DNA from: Salinisphaera dokdonensis | Lineage (GTDB): Bacteria > Pseudomonadota > Gammaproteobacteria > Nevskiales > Salinisphaeraceae | Assembly: GCF_040361215.1 (NCBI RefSeq) | Contig: NZ_APND01000005.1 | Span: 248,001-312,000 of the forward strand | Direction: 5' to 3' | DNA: 64,000 nucleotides | Part shown: piece after piece, positions 33,362-41,967 of the stretch | How the letters are laid out: every line of letters starts with the position of its first letter | How positions within the stretch are numbered: the first letter of the stretch is position 1 | Translations under genes and position numbers: made by a program | Notes under the pieces: generated by a model | The model's database searches: none | What the model was told of the DNA's origin: nothing | The model's input: only the letters and a program-made list of their open reading frames with translations

Positions 33362-35329
33362 TCAGTCGATGACCAGGCTGACCGAACCATCCGACTGATA
33401 GTCGAAGGCGAGAATGCCGGAAGACACCTGATCAGTGCTTTCGTCGTAGTACTCGTCGAACGCACTCTGACAATAATTCTTGGCATCGCGCACGACGACC
33501 TGCAGGTAGTAGCGCGTGCCCGGCGTCAAAGGCGTGCTCGGCACGGTCGACGTACCGACCAGCCCGTTCTCCTGATAGGTATCGCCGTCAAGAAGTCGCA
33601 TGGGCTCATCGTCGGCGGCCGTGCAGGCATCGCCAGACCGGCCGGTTGCCAGCACCGGACTCGTCGATAACCGTACGTCGTAACGCAGGGCATCGCTCTG
33701 GATATCGTAGGAGGCATCCCAGCGCAGCACGACGTTGCCTCCTTGGTTTTCGGCGGCCATATAGACCGGCATGGGCCGTTCGAGCGTGGCGTCGTATTCT
33801 GCGCGCGCGGCGGCGATGGTGGCCGGCAGCCGATCGATCTCGGCCTGGATCTGGTCCGCCGCACTCCCCGAGCCTTGCAGCGGCAGATTGTTCAGATCCG
33901 GGTTTGTGGTCAGCACAGCCTTGATTTCGTCGATCGGATAACCGTCGATCAGACGCTGCACGTTCGCAGCCGTAACCTCTGCGCTTTGCAGGGCATCCAG
34001 TTTGGCGGTCAGCGCCTGCACGTTGCCGGCACCGGCTTTGATGTACTCACGTACCAGCACCATGCCCCACCAGTTGGCCAAGCCCTGCTGCCAGCGCGGC
34101 CGTATCGGGTTCTCGGCAGCCTCGTTGGGCTGGCCGTAGAAATCCCAGGCGCCGTCATAGTCCCATGGCGTGAAGTAGAACCGCTCGAAGTCCTCGACGC
34201 CATCGCCGTCGACATCCGCCGGACGATAAAGATAGAAGTTCTGTGAGTTGGTGTCCTTGTTGGACAACAGAATATTGATCGCAAGCCAGGTCCGGAAATT
34301 GTCCGGATGGAAATAGCGTGCGAAATCGGTGTTGAAATCGGGCTCACCGTCGTTGATCGCCTCGAGCATGGCGATCAGTACGTCGGTGTTTTCATTGTCG
34401 CCCTTGGATTCGAGAAGGGTCTCGAACTCGTCGGAGTCCGCATCGGCACGAATCAGAGGCGTCTCTTCGGGCGAAAGGAACTCGAACTGTTCTGCCTTGA
34501 AGATATTCGATTCCTCCAGCTGGCCGTGATTTTCTGCCCAGTCGTCATCCATGTATTCGACGTTGGTGAACAGACCGAAATCCTGCTCGCCCGCCGCCGG
34601 GTTGGCCTCGTCGGTCACGTACAGATGAATGAACTGGGTGCGCAGGCTCGGAAAGTCCGAGACCTGAGTGAACAGATCGAAAGCGAGCTTGTTGCGGATA
34701 TGGCTTAGGTCGTAGGGATGCTTGTTGAGCTGGAAGCGCTCCATGCCAAACCAGTCGTCATCGAAGCCGTCGTCGTCCTCGTTGTCGAACTCGACCTTGT
34801 AGGACTTCTGTTTCGACTGGCGGGTCGACGCGCCGCGAACTTCCATTTCGCCGATGAACTTGAACTCGGTATCCGGGATGCTGGCCGTGATCTGCAGCTC
34901 CGGATCGAACGCGTCGCTGCCGTCGGTGTCACCGCGGTTGTCCGGGTCGTCGCCGCCATTGAGATCGGTAAGGGTGCAGCCTCGGTAGTCCTCTTCATCC
35001 TCGATCGTCGCCGGATCGTCTGCCTGGCAGGCATCGCTGGTGGGCGCCTTTATGGTGAGGTTGACCCGAATGATGTTGGCATCGTCGGGAAGCGCGTAGC
35101 TCACGGTTGCGGCTTCACCGGGATCGACGATATCGCCATCGGCATTGAGGCCGGGAACCTGTGATGGATCGGCGGTCGAGTCGCCGCCCGTTCCGCCACC
35201 GGCACTGCCGCCCCCACTGCCGCCATCATCATCGGAGCCGCCGCCTCCGCCACCGCAGGCACTCAGCCCGGCCGCCACGAATACCAGCATCCAGGGCGCA
35301 ATTCGACGCGCCCAATTAGAGTTATTCAT
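33362..35329 (-). CDS. CotH kinase family lipoprotein
   Basis: Predicted surface lipoprotein (655 aa) with the CotH protein-kinase-like fold. The signal ends in the lipobox LSAC, followed by a Gly/Ser/Asp-rich linker. CotH landmarks: MEVRGASTRQSKQKSYKVEF, HPYDLSHIRNKLAFDLF, the catalytic-loop-like LLSNKDTNSQNFYLY and the metal-binding-like FTPWDYDGAWD. The loop is interrupted by the calcium-loop-like DVDGDGVEDFE. From about residue 560 a fibronectin-like domain follows (GGNVVLRWDASYD). CotH kinases phosphorylate spore coat proteins in Bacillus; the substrate here is unknown. ATG 35329 has GGGGGA upstream. It is transcribed alone. Confidence 0.85.
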   Translation of the reverse strand: MNNSNWARRIAPWMLVFVAAGLSACGGGGGGSDDDGGSGGGSAGGGTGGDSTADPSQVPGLNADGDIVDPGEAATVSYALPDDANIIRVNLTIKAPTSDACQADDPATIEDEEDYRGCTLTDLNGGDDPDNRGDTDGSDAFDPELQITASIPDTEFKFIGEMEVRGASTRQSKQKSYKVEFDNEDDDGFDDDWFGMERFQLNKHPYDLSHIRNKLAFDLFTQVSDFPSLRTQFIHLYVTDEANPAAGEQDFGLFTNVEYMDDDWAENHGQLEESNIFKAEQFEFLSPEETPLIRADADSDEFETLLESKGDNENTDVLIAMLEAINDGEPDFNTDFARYFHPDNFRTWLAINILLSNKDTNSQNFYLYRPADVDGDGVEDFERFYFTPWDYDGAWDFYGQPNEAAENPIRPRWQQGLANWWGMVLVREYIKAGAGNVQALTAKLDALQSAEVTAANVQRLIDGYPIDEIKAVLTTNPDLNNLPLQGSGSAADQIQAEIDRLPATIAAARAEYDATLERPMPVYMAAENQGGNVVLRWDASYDIQSDALRYDVRLSTSPVLATGRSGDACTAADDEPMRLLDGDTYQENGLVGTSTVPSTPLTPGTRYYLQVVVRDAKNYCQSAFDEYYDESTDQVSSGILAFDYQSDGSVSLVID

Positions 35330-35410
35330 TGTTTTCCCCCTGTGCACACCGCGCGCTGCCGCGGCTAGAATGCTTCATATAGCACAGGCGGCGAATTTAT
35401 TCGAAGCCGT

Positions 35411-36700
35411 TCAACCCGGGTGCCGGCCCAGCGCCGTCTCGATCAGCGCGATACTGCGATCCAGCGCGCCCTCTTGTTCGCGCACATGGGCCCGGCCGGC
35501 CGCGCCCGCGGCAAGCGCGCGATCACGGTCCAGTCCCCAGTGGCCGGCTGTGTCCGCCAACTGTGCGGGCGTCTTGCAGATACGCGCCGCGCCGCACCCG
35601 ACGAGCCCGTCGACGATGTCCTGCCATTCTTCGATATAAGGGCCGACACAGAACGGGCGGCCCAGCGCGGCGGGTTCGAGCACGTTGTGGCCGCCGATGC
35701 CGGGCACGAAGCTGCCACCCACGACCGCGACGTCGGCCGCGCTGTAGAACATTGGAACCTCGCCGAGCGTATCGGCCAGCACGATATCCGTGGCCTCGCC
35801 CACGGCATCGCCGACGCTGCGGCGTGCGACCGACCAGGGGCTGGCTTCGAGCAGCGCCGCCACGGCATCGAACCGCTGGGGATGACGCGGCGCGATCACC
35901 AAAAGTCCGCCACAGTCGCGGGATCGCAGCCGTTCGAACGCCTTGAGCAGGATCTCTTCTTCGCCCTCGTGGGTGCTGGCAGCAACGACAATGCCGCGCG
36001 TATCGGCCTGCCATTGCCGGCGCAACGCCTTGCCGGCAGTCTCGGTATCGGCATGGTCGGGCGTGTCGTACTTGAGATTGCCGGTCGCCACCACGCGCTC
36101 GACCGGCGCACCGAGCGTCGCGAAGCGCTCTGCATGGGCCTCGCTCGCTGCGCCGATCGCGTCGATACGCGCGAGCATGAAGCGTGTCGCATTCGCCAGC
36201 GGCCAGCGCGCGTAGTGCTCGGCCGAGCGCTGGGACACGCTCGCGTTGACCAGCACCAGCGGCACATGGGCACGATCCGCAGCGGCGATCAGGTTCGGCC
36301 AGAGCTCGGTCTCGACCAGAATGCCGATACGCGGCGCAGCGGCTGCCATGAATCGACGCGTGGCGCCCAGCGTATCGAGTGGTACATAGCGGATACAGAC
36401 ACGATCACCGAAGCGTTTGATCGCGCGTTCGCGCCCCGTGGGCGTCATCGTGGTGATCAACAGCGTTGATTGCGGGAATCGCCGCTCTAGCGCTTCCGCT
36501 AGCGGTGCGATCAGCACGACTTCACCGACCGACGCCGCATGCACCCAGATCGCGTCCTTGGGCACGTCGTCAACAAGACCCAGGCGCTCGCCAAAATTCT
36601 GCCGGTACGCCGGTTCGCGTCGGCCGCGCCAGGCGAAATAGCCGAACACCAGGGGCAGCACGAGCCATGTGGCCAGACAGTAGACGGCCCGCCAGAGCAT
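35411..36700 (-). CDS. waaA: 3-deoxy-D-manno-octulosonic acid (Kdo) transferase
   Basis: Transfers Kdo from CMP-Kdo to lipid IVA on the inner face of the inner membrane (429 aa). One N-terminal membrane anchor (LWRAVYCLATWLVLPLVFGYFAW) precedes the GT30 domain: IWVHAASVGEVVLIAPL, LLITTMTPTGRERA, PRIGILVETELWPNL with the catalytic Glu, and the C-terminal GGSFVPGIGGHNVLEPAALG. The gene begins one base after the stop of hldE, so the two are cotranscribed and couple Kdo and heptose supply. Confidence 0.96.
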   Translation of the reverse strand: MLWRAVYCLATWLVLPLVFGYFAWRGRREPAYRQNFGERLGLVDDVPKDAIWVHAASVGEVVLIAPLAEALERRFPQSTLLITTMTPTGRERAIKRFGDRVCIRYVPLDTLGATRRFMAAAAPRIGILVETELWPNLIAAADRAHVPLVLVNASVSQRSAEHYARWPLANATRFMLARIDAIGAASEAHAERFATLGAPVERVVATGNLKYDTPDHADTETAGKALRRQWQADTRGIVVAASTHEGEEEILLKAFERLRSRDCGGLLVIAPRHPQRFDAVAALLEASPWSVARRSVGDAVGEATDIVLADTLGEVPMFYSAADVAVVGGSFVPGIGGHNVLEPAALGRPFCVGPYIEEWQDIVDGLVGCGAARICKTPAQLADTAGHWGLDRDRALAAGAAGRAHVREQEGALDRSIALIETALGRHPG

Positions 36701-36701
36701 G

Positions 36702-38141
36702 TCAGTCGGTGTCGGGCGCGTCGTTCATGCGTTCAATGATCGCCGAGGTGGAATAACCATCGACGAAATCCAGGACTCGCACCTCGCCGCCTGCAGCGCG
36801 CACGCAGTCGCCACCGGCGATCTCGTCCGGCTTGTAGTCGCCGCCCTTGACCAGCACATCCGGACACAGCCGACAGATCACGCGCTCGGGCGTGTCCTCG
36901 GCAAAGGGCACAACCCAGTCGACCGCAGACAGCCCTCGCAGCACCTGCATGCGATGTTCGAGATCGTTGAGAGGACGCGACGGGCCTTTCAGGCGTCCGA
37001 CCGAGGCGTCGTCATTCACCGCGACGATCAGCCAGTCGCCCAGCGCACGCGCCGCCTCAAGATAGGCGATATGGCCGGGATGCAGCAGATCGAAGCAGCC
37101 GTTGGTCATGACTACGCGTTCGCCACGCCCCCGCAGATCGGCGACGATGCCGGCGAGCGTGTCTTCATCAACCAGTCCCGCCGCGCTGCCGCGCTGGTTG
37201 CGCGCGGCGCGCTTGAGCTCGGCAGGTGTCACCGTGGCGGTACCCAGCTTGGCGACCACAATGCCGGCACCCAGGTTCGCAATGGCAGCCGCGTCGCCGA
37301 GTTCGAGGCCGGCGGCCAGTCCGGCGCCAAGGAGCGCGATGACCGTATCGCCGGCTCCGGTTACATCGAATACTTCCTGGGCCTGCGCCGGCAGGTGCAG
37401 ATGGCCGGCCTGCGAGAACAGGCTCATGCCCTTTTCGCTACGGGTGACCAGCAGGCTGTCGACTTCGAGCCGCTCACGCAGCGCATCCGCGTTGTTCTGA
37501 AGGCTTGAGTCGTCGGTCACCGTGCCGGCTACGACTTCGAACTCGTGCAGGTTCGGGGTGATCATCGTGGCCAGCGTGTATCTCTGCCAGTCGCTGCCCT
37601 TGGGATCGACCAGCACCGGAATACCCAGCTCGCGTGCCGCCGCGATTATCGCCTCGACATCGGCCAGCGTGCCCTTGCCATAGTCCGAGCAGATCACAAC
37701 GTCGGTATCGGCAAGCGCGGCACGATAGCGCGTCAGGAACGCATCGCGCGCAAAGGCGCCATCGAGCGCGAAGGACTTTTCAAAATCCAGCCGGATCAAC
37801 TGCTGATTGCGGCTCATCACCCGCAGCTTCGCGATCGTGGGATGGCTTTTACTGATCAGTAGGTCCGGCGTCACGCCCTCGCGCTCGAGCAGCGCGGCGG
37901 TGGCTTCGCCGGGCTCGTCATCACCTACCACACCGATCAGCCGCGTATCTGCGCCGATACGGGCAAGATTGAGCGCAACGTTCGCGGCGCCGCCAAGACG
38001 GCGCTCCTCGTCGGCGATGCGCACCACCGGCACCGGCGCCTCCGGAGAGATGCGTCCGGTATCGCCGTACCAGTAACGGTCCAGCATGATATCGCCCACG
38101 ACCAGGACACGGGCGTTGTCGAACGAGGGGATCGTCAGCAT
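36702..38141 (-). CDS. hldE: Bifunctional heptose-7-phosphate kinase / heptose-1-phosphate adenylyltransferase
   Basis: Makes ADP-D-glycero-beta-D-manno-heptose for the LPS inner core (479 aa, E. coli length). The N-terminal PfkB domain shows LVVGDIMLDRYWYGDTGRIS, PVPVV, and the DVTGAGDTVIALL anion hole with the catalytic Asp. The C-terminal nucleotidyltransferase shows MTNGCFDLLHPGHIAYLEAA and VAVNDDASVGRLKGPSRPLN. HldD, the epimerase for the next step, is encoded nearby at 40989-41960. It is divergent from the LpxL-type gene. Confidence 0.97.
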   Translation of the reverse strand: MLTIPSFDNARVLVVGDIMLDRYWYGDTGRISPEAPVPVVRIADEERRLGGAANVALNLARIGADTRLIGVVGDDEPGEATAALLEREGVTPDLLISKSHPTIAKLRVMSRNQQLIRLDFEKSFALDGAFARDAFLTRYRAALADTDVVICSDYGKGTLADVEAIIAAARELGIPVLVDPKGSDWQRYTLATMITPNLHEFEVVAGTVTDDSSLQNNADALRERLEVDSLLVTRSEKGMSLFSQAGHLHLPAQAQEVFDVTGAGDTVIALLGAGLAAGLELGDAAAIANLGAGIVVAKLGTATVTPAELKRAARNQRGSAAGLVDEDTLAGIVADLRGRGERVVMTNGCFDLLHPGHIAYLEAARALGDWLIVAVNDDASVGRLKGPSRPLNDLEHRMQVLRGLSAVDWVVPFAEDTPERVICRLCPDVLVKGGDYKPDEIAGGDCVRAAGGEVRVLDFVDGYSTSAIIERMNDAPDTD

Positions 38142-38266
38142 GCTTTCACCGGGCGAACAATTCGCGCATCATACAAACCCTGTTGCGCGCTGTGTAGCGC
38201 CGTTTTTCGCAACATCGTTGTCTTCCACGCCTATGATTGCCGACCGGCCGACCCGGCCCGCCTAGC

Positions 38267-39226
38267 ATGGCTGATCCCGCCCCCGAAAAAGATGCCCCCA
38301 GCAGCCTGCGTGCGCCGCGTTACTGGGGCAGCTGGGTCCTGATGGGGCTCGGCTGGCTGCTGTCCCAGTTGCCTTACCGATTGCAGATGGGCATTGGCCG
38401 GTTCTTCGGCAACCTTGCCTACCACGTGATTGGCGAGCGGCGCCGTGTCGCCGACGTGAACCTGCGCCTTTGTTTTCCGGAGCTAGGCGAACGCGAGCGA
38501 TATCAGATCCTGCGCGACCACTTTCGGTCGGTTGGCATGGGCGCGATCGAAACCGCGATCTGCTGGTGGGGTCCGACCGACAAGATCCAGTCGTTGGCCC
38601 ATATCGAGGGGCTCGAGCATCTCGAAGCAGCTGCAGAACGCGGGCGCGGCATCATCCTGCTGTCGGCCCACTTCACGTCCCTCGAGCTGGGTGTACGCAT
38701 GGCCAAGGGGCCGCTGCGCGAGCTCGGGTACGTGACCACGGCCATGTACAAGGCGCCACACGACCCGGTGGTCGACCACGTCATGCGCACCCGCCGCGAG
38801 GCGCATATCGGTGGGTCGAGTATCCGGGACGACGACGTCAAGGGGCTTTTGAAGGCGCTGCGACGCAAGGATGCTGTCTGGTATGCGGCCGACCAGAAAC
38901 CGCCGAAGCGCCTGGGCGTTGTGGTGGATTTCTTCGGCCAGCCGGCACGCACGCATGTGGCGCTCAGCCGTCTTGCGCGCATGACCAAGGCCAGCGTGGT
39001 GCCGTTTTTCACCCTGCGCCGCGAAGACGGTAACGGCTACCGGCTGATCATCAAGCCATCGATCAGCGATAGCCTTGGCGAGGATGAAACCGCGGATGCC
39101 CAGCGCATCAATGCGATGATCGAGTCAGTGGTGCGCGAAGCACCCGCGCAGTACTTCTGGTTGCATCAGCGCTTCAAGCGCTCCGGCTACAATCCCTACA
39201 AACCGGCGGCGAAGACCGAGGTATAG
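38267..39226 (+). CDS. Lipid A late acyltransferase (LpxL/HtrB type)
   Basis: Adds a secondary acyl chain to Kdo2-lipid IVA at the inner membrane (319 aa). One N-terminal hydrophobic segment (SWVLMGLGWLLSQLPY) precedes the acyltransferase core with the HX4E motif in LLSAHFTSLELG and the later DQKPPKRLGVVVDFFG and QYFWLHQRFK. ATG 38267 gives MADPAPEK; a longer frame from 38237 is less likely. Its 3' end overlaps the convergent Kdo kinase gene by 31 bases. LpxL and LpxM relatives cannot be separated safely from sequence. Confidence 0.93.
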   Translation: MADPAPEKDAPSSLRAPRYWGSWVLMGLGWLLSQLPYRLQMGIGRFFGNLAYHVIGERRRVADVNLRLCFPELGERERYQILRDHFRSVGMGAIETAICWWGPTDKIQSLAHIEGLEHLEAAAERGRGIILLSAHFTSLELGVRMAKGPLRELGYVTTAMYKAPHDPVVDHVMRTRREAHIGGSSIRDDDVKGLLKALRRKDAVWYAADQKPPKRLGVVVDFFGQPARTHVALSRLARMTKASVVPFFTLRREDGNGYRLIIKPSISDSLGEDETADAQRINAMIESVVREAPAQYFWLHQRFKRSGYNPYKPAAKTEV

Positions 39227-39927
39227 CCACCACGCAACGCGGCCCAGTCGGCGTCGAGAAAGTGGAAATCCATCGAGGCGGCGCGGAATTTCTGCAGCGA
39301 ACGGCGCAGGCGCTCGAGATTGGCTTCCCGCCATTTGCCGGGGCTGCGCAGGCGCGCCTTGTCGAAATCGATCAGATGAAACCCATCGCTGTCGTCAACC
39401 AGCACGTTGCGCGCATTCAGGTCCGCATGCCAGACGCCGGCACGGTGGAAACGCGCGAGCGTGCCACCCAGCGCCTGCCAGGCCGTCGACGCCAATGCAG
39501 ACTGGGCCAGCCGATCGGCCAGCGGCCTGCTGGCCATGACCTGCGCGGTGATCAGATCGCCCCGATAGAACCCGAGCGACGACTGAATCCGTGCGGCAAC
39601 TGGCGCAGGGACAGGCAGGTCCTGCTCGCGCAGCTGCGCGAGCATGCGAATCTCGCGAACCGGGCGCGTGCGCCCGAGTCCCGTATAAAGAAACCGATCA
39701 GTATTGATCTGGGCGAGCGCCCCGCCCCGACGGTTGTGTCGCAACACCCAGGGCACATCGCCCAGGCCGGCGAGGAAATAAGCCGTGCCGCGCCCCTGGG
39801 CCTCGGCCAGCAGCTCATCTCGCGCACGCCACCAGTCGGCGTCGAACAGTTCCGGCCGGGGTTCGTCGAGCTGCTGATCGTCCCAGACGAAACGCTCGCC
39901 CCGGATTGTCGCCTCACGCAAGGTCAT
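39196..39927 (-). CDS. kdkA: 3-deoxy-D-manno-octulosonic acid kinase (KdkA/WaaP family)
   Basis: Small eukaryotic-like kinase (243 aa) that phosphorylates Kdo in the LPS inner core. The kinase signature is seen in order: WVLRHNRRGGALAQ, RPVREIRMLAQL, the catalytic loop GVWHADLNARNVLV with Asp and Asn, and the metal-binding FHLIDFDKARLR. Its place among waaA, hldE and hldD supports KdkA over other WaaP-family sugar kinases. No membrane segment is evident. It converges on the acyltransferase gene with a short overlap. Confidence 0.92.
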   Translation of the reverse strand: MTLREATIRGERFVWDDQQLDEPRPELFDADWWRARDELLAEAQGRGTAYFLAGLGDVPWVLRHNRRGGALAQINTDRFLYTGLGRTRPVREIRMLAQLREQDLPVPAPVAARIQSSLGFYRGDLITAQVMASRPLADRLAQSALASTAWQALGGTLARFHRAGVWHADLNARNVLVDDSDGFHLIDFDKARLRSPGKWREANLERLRRSLQKFRAASMDFHFLDADWAALRGGYTSVFAAGL

Positions 39928-39952
39928 GGCCGTCGACGGGCGACGCGCGCCC

Positions 39953-40876
39953 TCAGACGAACGTCAGCCAGTCCGCATGATCATCGCGACGCCCGCTCAC
40001 CTGATCGAAATAACGCGACTGCAGCGCTTCGGTGATCGGGCCTCGCTTGCCCTCGCCGATGGTGCGATCGTCGAGCTCGCGCATGGGCGTAACCTCGGCG
40101 GCCGTGCCGGTGAGGAAGGCTTCATCCGCGATATAGACCTCGTCGCGGGTGATGCTCTTTTCGCGACACTCGATGCCCATCTCGTCGGCATAGGTCATGA
40201 TCGTGCGCCGGGTGATGCCGTCGAGCGCGCTGGTCAGGTCTGGCGTGTAGAGCACACCGTCGCGGACGATGAACAGGTTCTCGCCGCTGCCTTCGGACAC
40301 GAAGCCGTTGCAGTCGAGCATGAGTGCTTCGTCGTAACCGGCCTTGTTGGCCTCGGTCACGGCGAGCATGGAATTGAAGTACGGCCCGTTCGCCTTGGCC
40401 TTGGTCATGGCCGAGTTCACATGGTGACGCGAGAACGACGAGGTCTTCACGCGAATACCGCGGGTGATGTTCTCTTCGCCCAGATAGCTGCCCCAGGTCC
40501 AGGCCGCGATCGCGACATGCGAGGTCAGATCGTGAGCATGCAGGCCCATCGCCTCCGAGCCGTAGAAGACCACCGGACGGATATAGGCCGACTCGAGCTT
40601 GTTCTCGCGCACGACTTGGATCTGCGCAGCGCTGAGCTGCTCTTCGGTGTACGGCATCGGCATGCCGAGGATCTTGGCCGAGCGGCACAACCGCTTGGTG
40701 TGATCCTGCAGGCGGAAAATCGCCGTGCCCCGGTCGGTGTTGTAGGCGCGTACGCCCTCGAAGACACCCATGCCGTAATGCAGGGTGTGCGTGAGCACGT
40801 GAACCTTGGCGTCACGCCAGTCGACGAGTTCCCCGTCGAACCAGATCAGGCCATCTCGGTCGGCCATCGAAGTCAT
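39953..40876 (-). CDS. ilvE: Branched-chain amino acid aminotransferase
   Basis: PLP fold-type IV transaminase (307 aa) for the last step of valine, leucine and isoleucine synthesis. Signature segments are LIWFDGELVDWRDAKVHVLTH, MGVFEGVRAY, the C-terminal SEGSGENLFIVRDG and DEAFLTGTAAEVTPM. The PLP Lys should be the one in YNEALMLD-type context upstream of SEGSGENLF; here the segment NKAGYDEALMLDCNGFV is seen and the Lys precedes it. ATG 40876 or the ATG three codons later may be used. It interrupts an LPS gene block without an obvious link to it. Confidence 0.94.
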   Translation of the reverse strand: MTSMADRDGLIWFDGELVDWRDAKVHVLTHTLHYGMGVFEGVRAYNTDRGTAIFRLQDHTKRLCRSAKILGMPMPYTEEQLSAAQIQVVRENKLESAYIRPVVFYGSEAMGLHAHDLTSHVAIAAWTWGSYLGEENITRGIRVKTSSFSRHHVNSAMTKAKANGPYFNSMLAVTEANKAGYDEALMLDCNGFVSEGSGENLFIVRDGVLYTPDLTSALDGITRRTIMTYADEMGIECREKSITRDEVYIADEAFLTGTAAEVTPMRELDDRTIGEGKRGPITEALQSRYFDQVSGRRDDHADWLTFV

Positions 40877-40988
40877 GTGCTCATCTCCTTGGGCTTGCAG
40901 GCATGCCGCGTAACGACTGCGGCAAGGCGCGCTATTTGACCATACCGGCGCCCATGCAGGCCAGTGTTATTGCTGCATTGCGCAGTTA

Positions 40989-41960
40989 TTATTCCGAATG
41001 GTGGGTCGCATCGGCCGCGCCACGTTCGGCGAGCCAATCGAGATAACGGCGCACGCCCTCGTCCACGGTCGCGAACGCACGGCCGTAACCCGCTTCTCGC
41101 AAGGCATTTACGTCGGCCTGGGTAAAGCTCTGGTAGCGGCCGACCAGCGACTCCGGGAATTCGATATAGCGTTTCTCACCACGGCCGTACCAGCCGGTGA
41201 CCGCATCGGCGACATCGTTGAACGTCTGGCTGCGCCCGGTGCCGCAATTGAAGATCCCGGACACGCCGGAATCGAGCAGCCATAGATTGACGTCGACACA
41301 GTCGCCAACATAAATGAAGTCGCGGCGCTGCCCGCCATCGTCGTAGCCGTCGCTGCCCTCGAAAAGACGGCACTCGCCGCCCTCCTCTATCTGGCGCGAG
41401 AAATGCCAGGCCACGCTGGCCATCTTGCCCTTGTGCTGCTCGCGCGGGCCATACACGTTGAAGTAACGCAGGCCGGCCACCTGGGAGTTCGTTTTCGCCG
41501 ATTGCGCGCGTACGTACTGATCGAAGGCGAACTTGGAGAACGCATACATGTTGAGCGGGCGTTCGGCTGCACGCTGCTCCACAAAGTCCGGCCCCATGCC
41601 GTAGACCGACGCCGACGAGGCATAGATGAACGGTACGCCGCGCGCCACGCACCAGTCGTGCAGGCTCTTCGAGTAGCGGTAGTTGCGGTCCATCACATAG
41701 CGGCCGTCCCATTCGGTGGTATCCGAACAGGCGCCCTGATGGAACACGGCCGTAACGTCACCGAGCTCGTCGCCCGCCTCGACCCGGGCAAGCAGATCGT
41801 CGTATTCCAGATAATCGCTGAAGTCGAGATCGGCAAGGTTGAGACATTTGCGGCCGTCGGACAGATCGTCGACGACCAGAATGTCGCGCTCCCCACGGGC
41901 GTTGAGCCCGGCGACGATATTGCTGCCGATGAAGCCGGCGGCTCCGGTTACGATGATCAC
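40989..41960 (-). CDS. hldD: ADP-L-glycero-D-manno-heptose 6-epimerase
   Basis: Converts ADP-D,D-heptose to ADP-L,D-heptose (323 aa), the step after HldE. It is an extended short-chain dehydrogenase with the NADP-binding IIVTGAAGFIGSNIVAGL, the HQGACSDTTEWD segment, the SSASVYG motif and the catalytic YAFSKFAFD (Tyr and Lys). An open frame continues to 42197 inside the upstream glycosyltransferase gene, but the fold begins at once with VIIVTGA. GTG 41960 has GAGGTAGA upstream and begins seven bases after the glycosyltransferase stop. Confidence 0.95.
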   Translation of the reverse strand: MIIVTGAAGFIGSNIVAGLNARGERDILVVDDLSDGRKCLNLADLDFSDYLEYDDLLARVEAGDELGDVTAVFHQGACSDTTEWDGRYVMDRNYRYSKSLHDWCVARGVPFIYASSASVYGMGPDFVEQRAAERPLNMYAFSKFAFDQYVRAQSAKTNSQVAGLRYFNVYGPREQHKGKMASVAWHFSRQIEEGGECRLFEGSDGYDDGGQRRDFIYVGDCVDVNLWLLDSGVSGIFNCGTGRSQTFNDVADAVTGWYGRGEKRYIEFPESLVGRYQSFTQADVNALREAGYGRAFATVDEGVRRYLDWLAERGAADATHHSE

Positions 41961-41967
41961 TGGCGCT

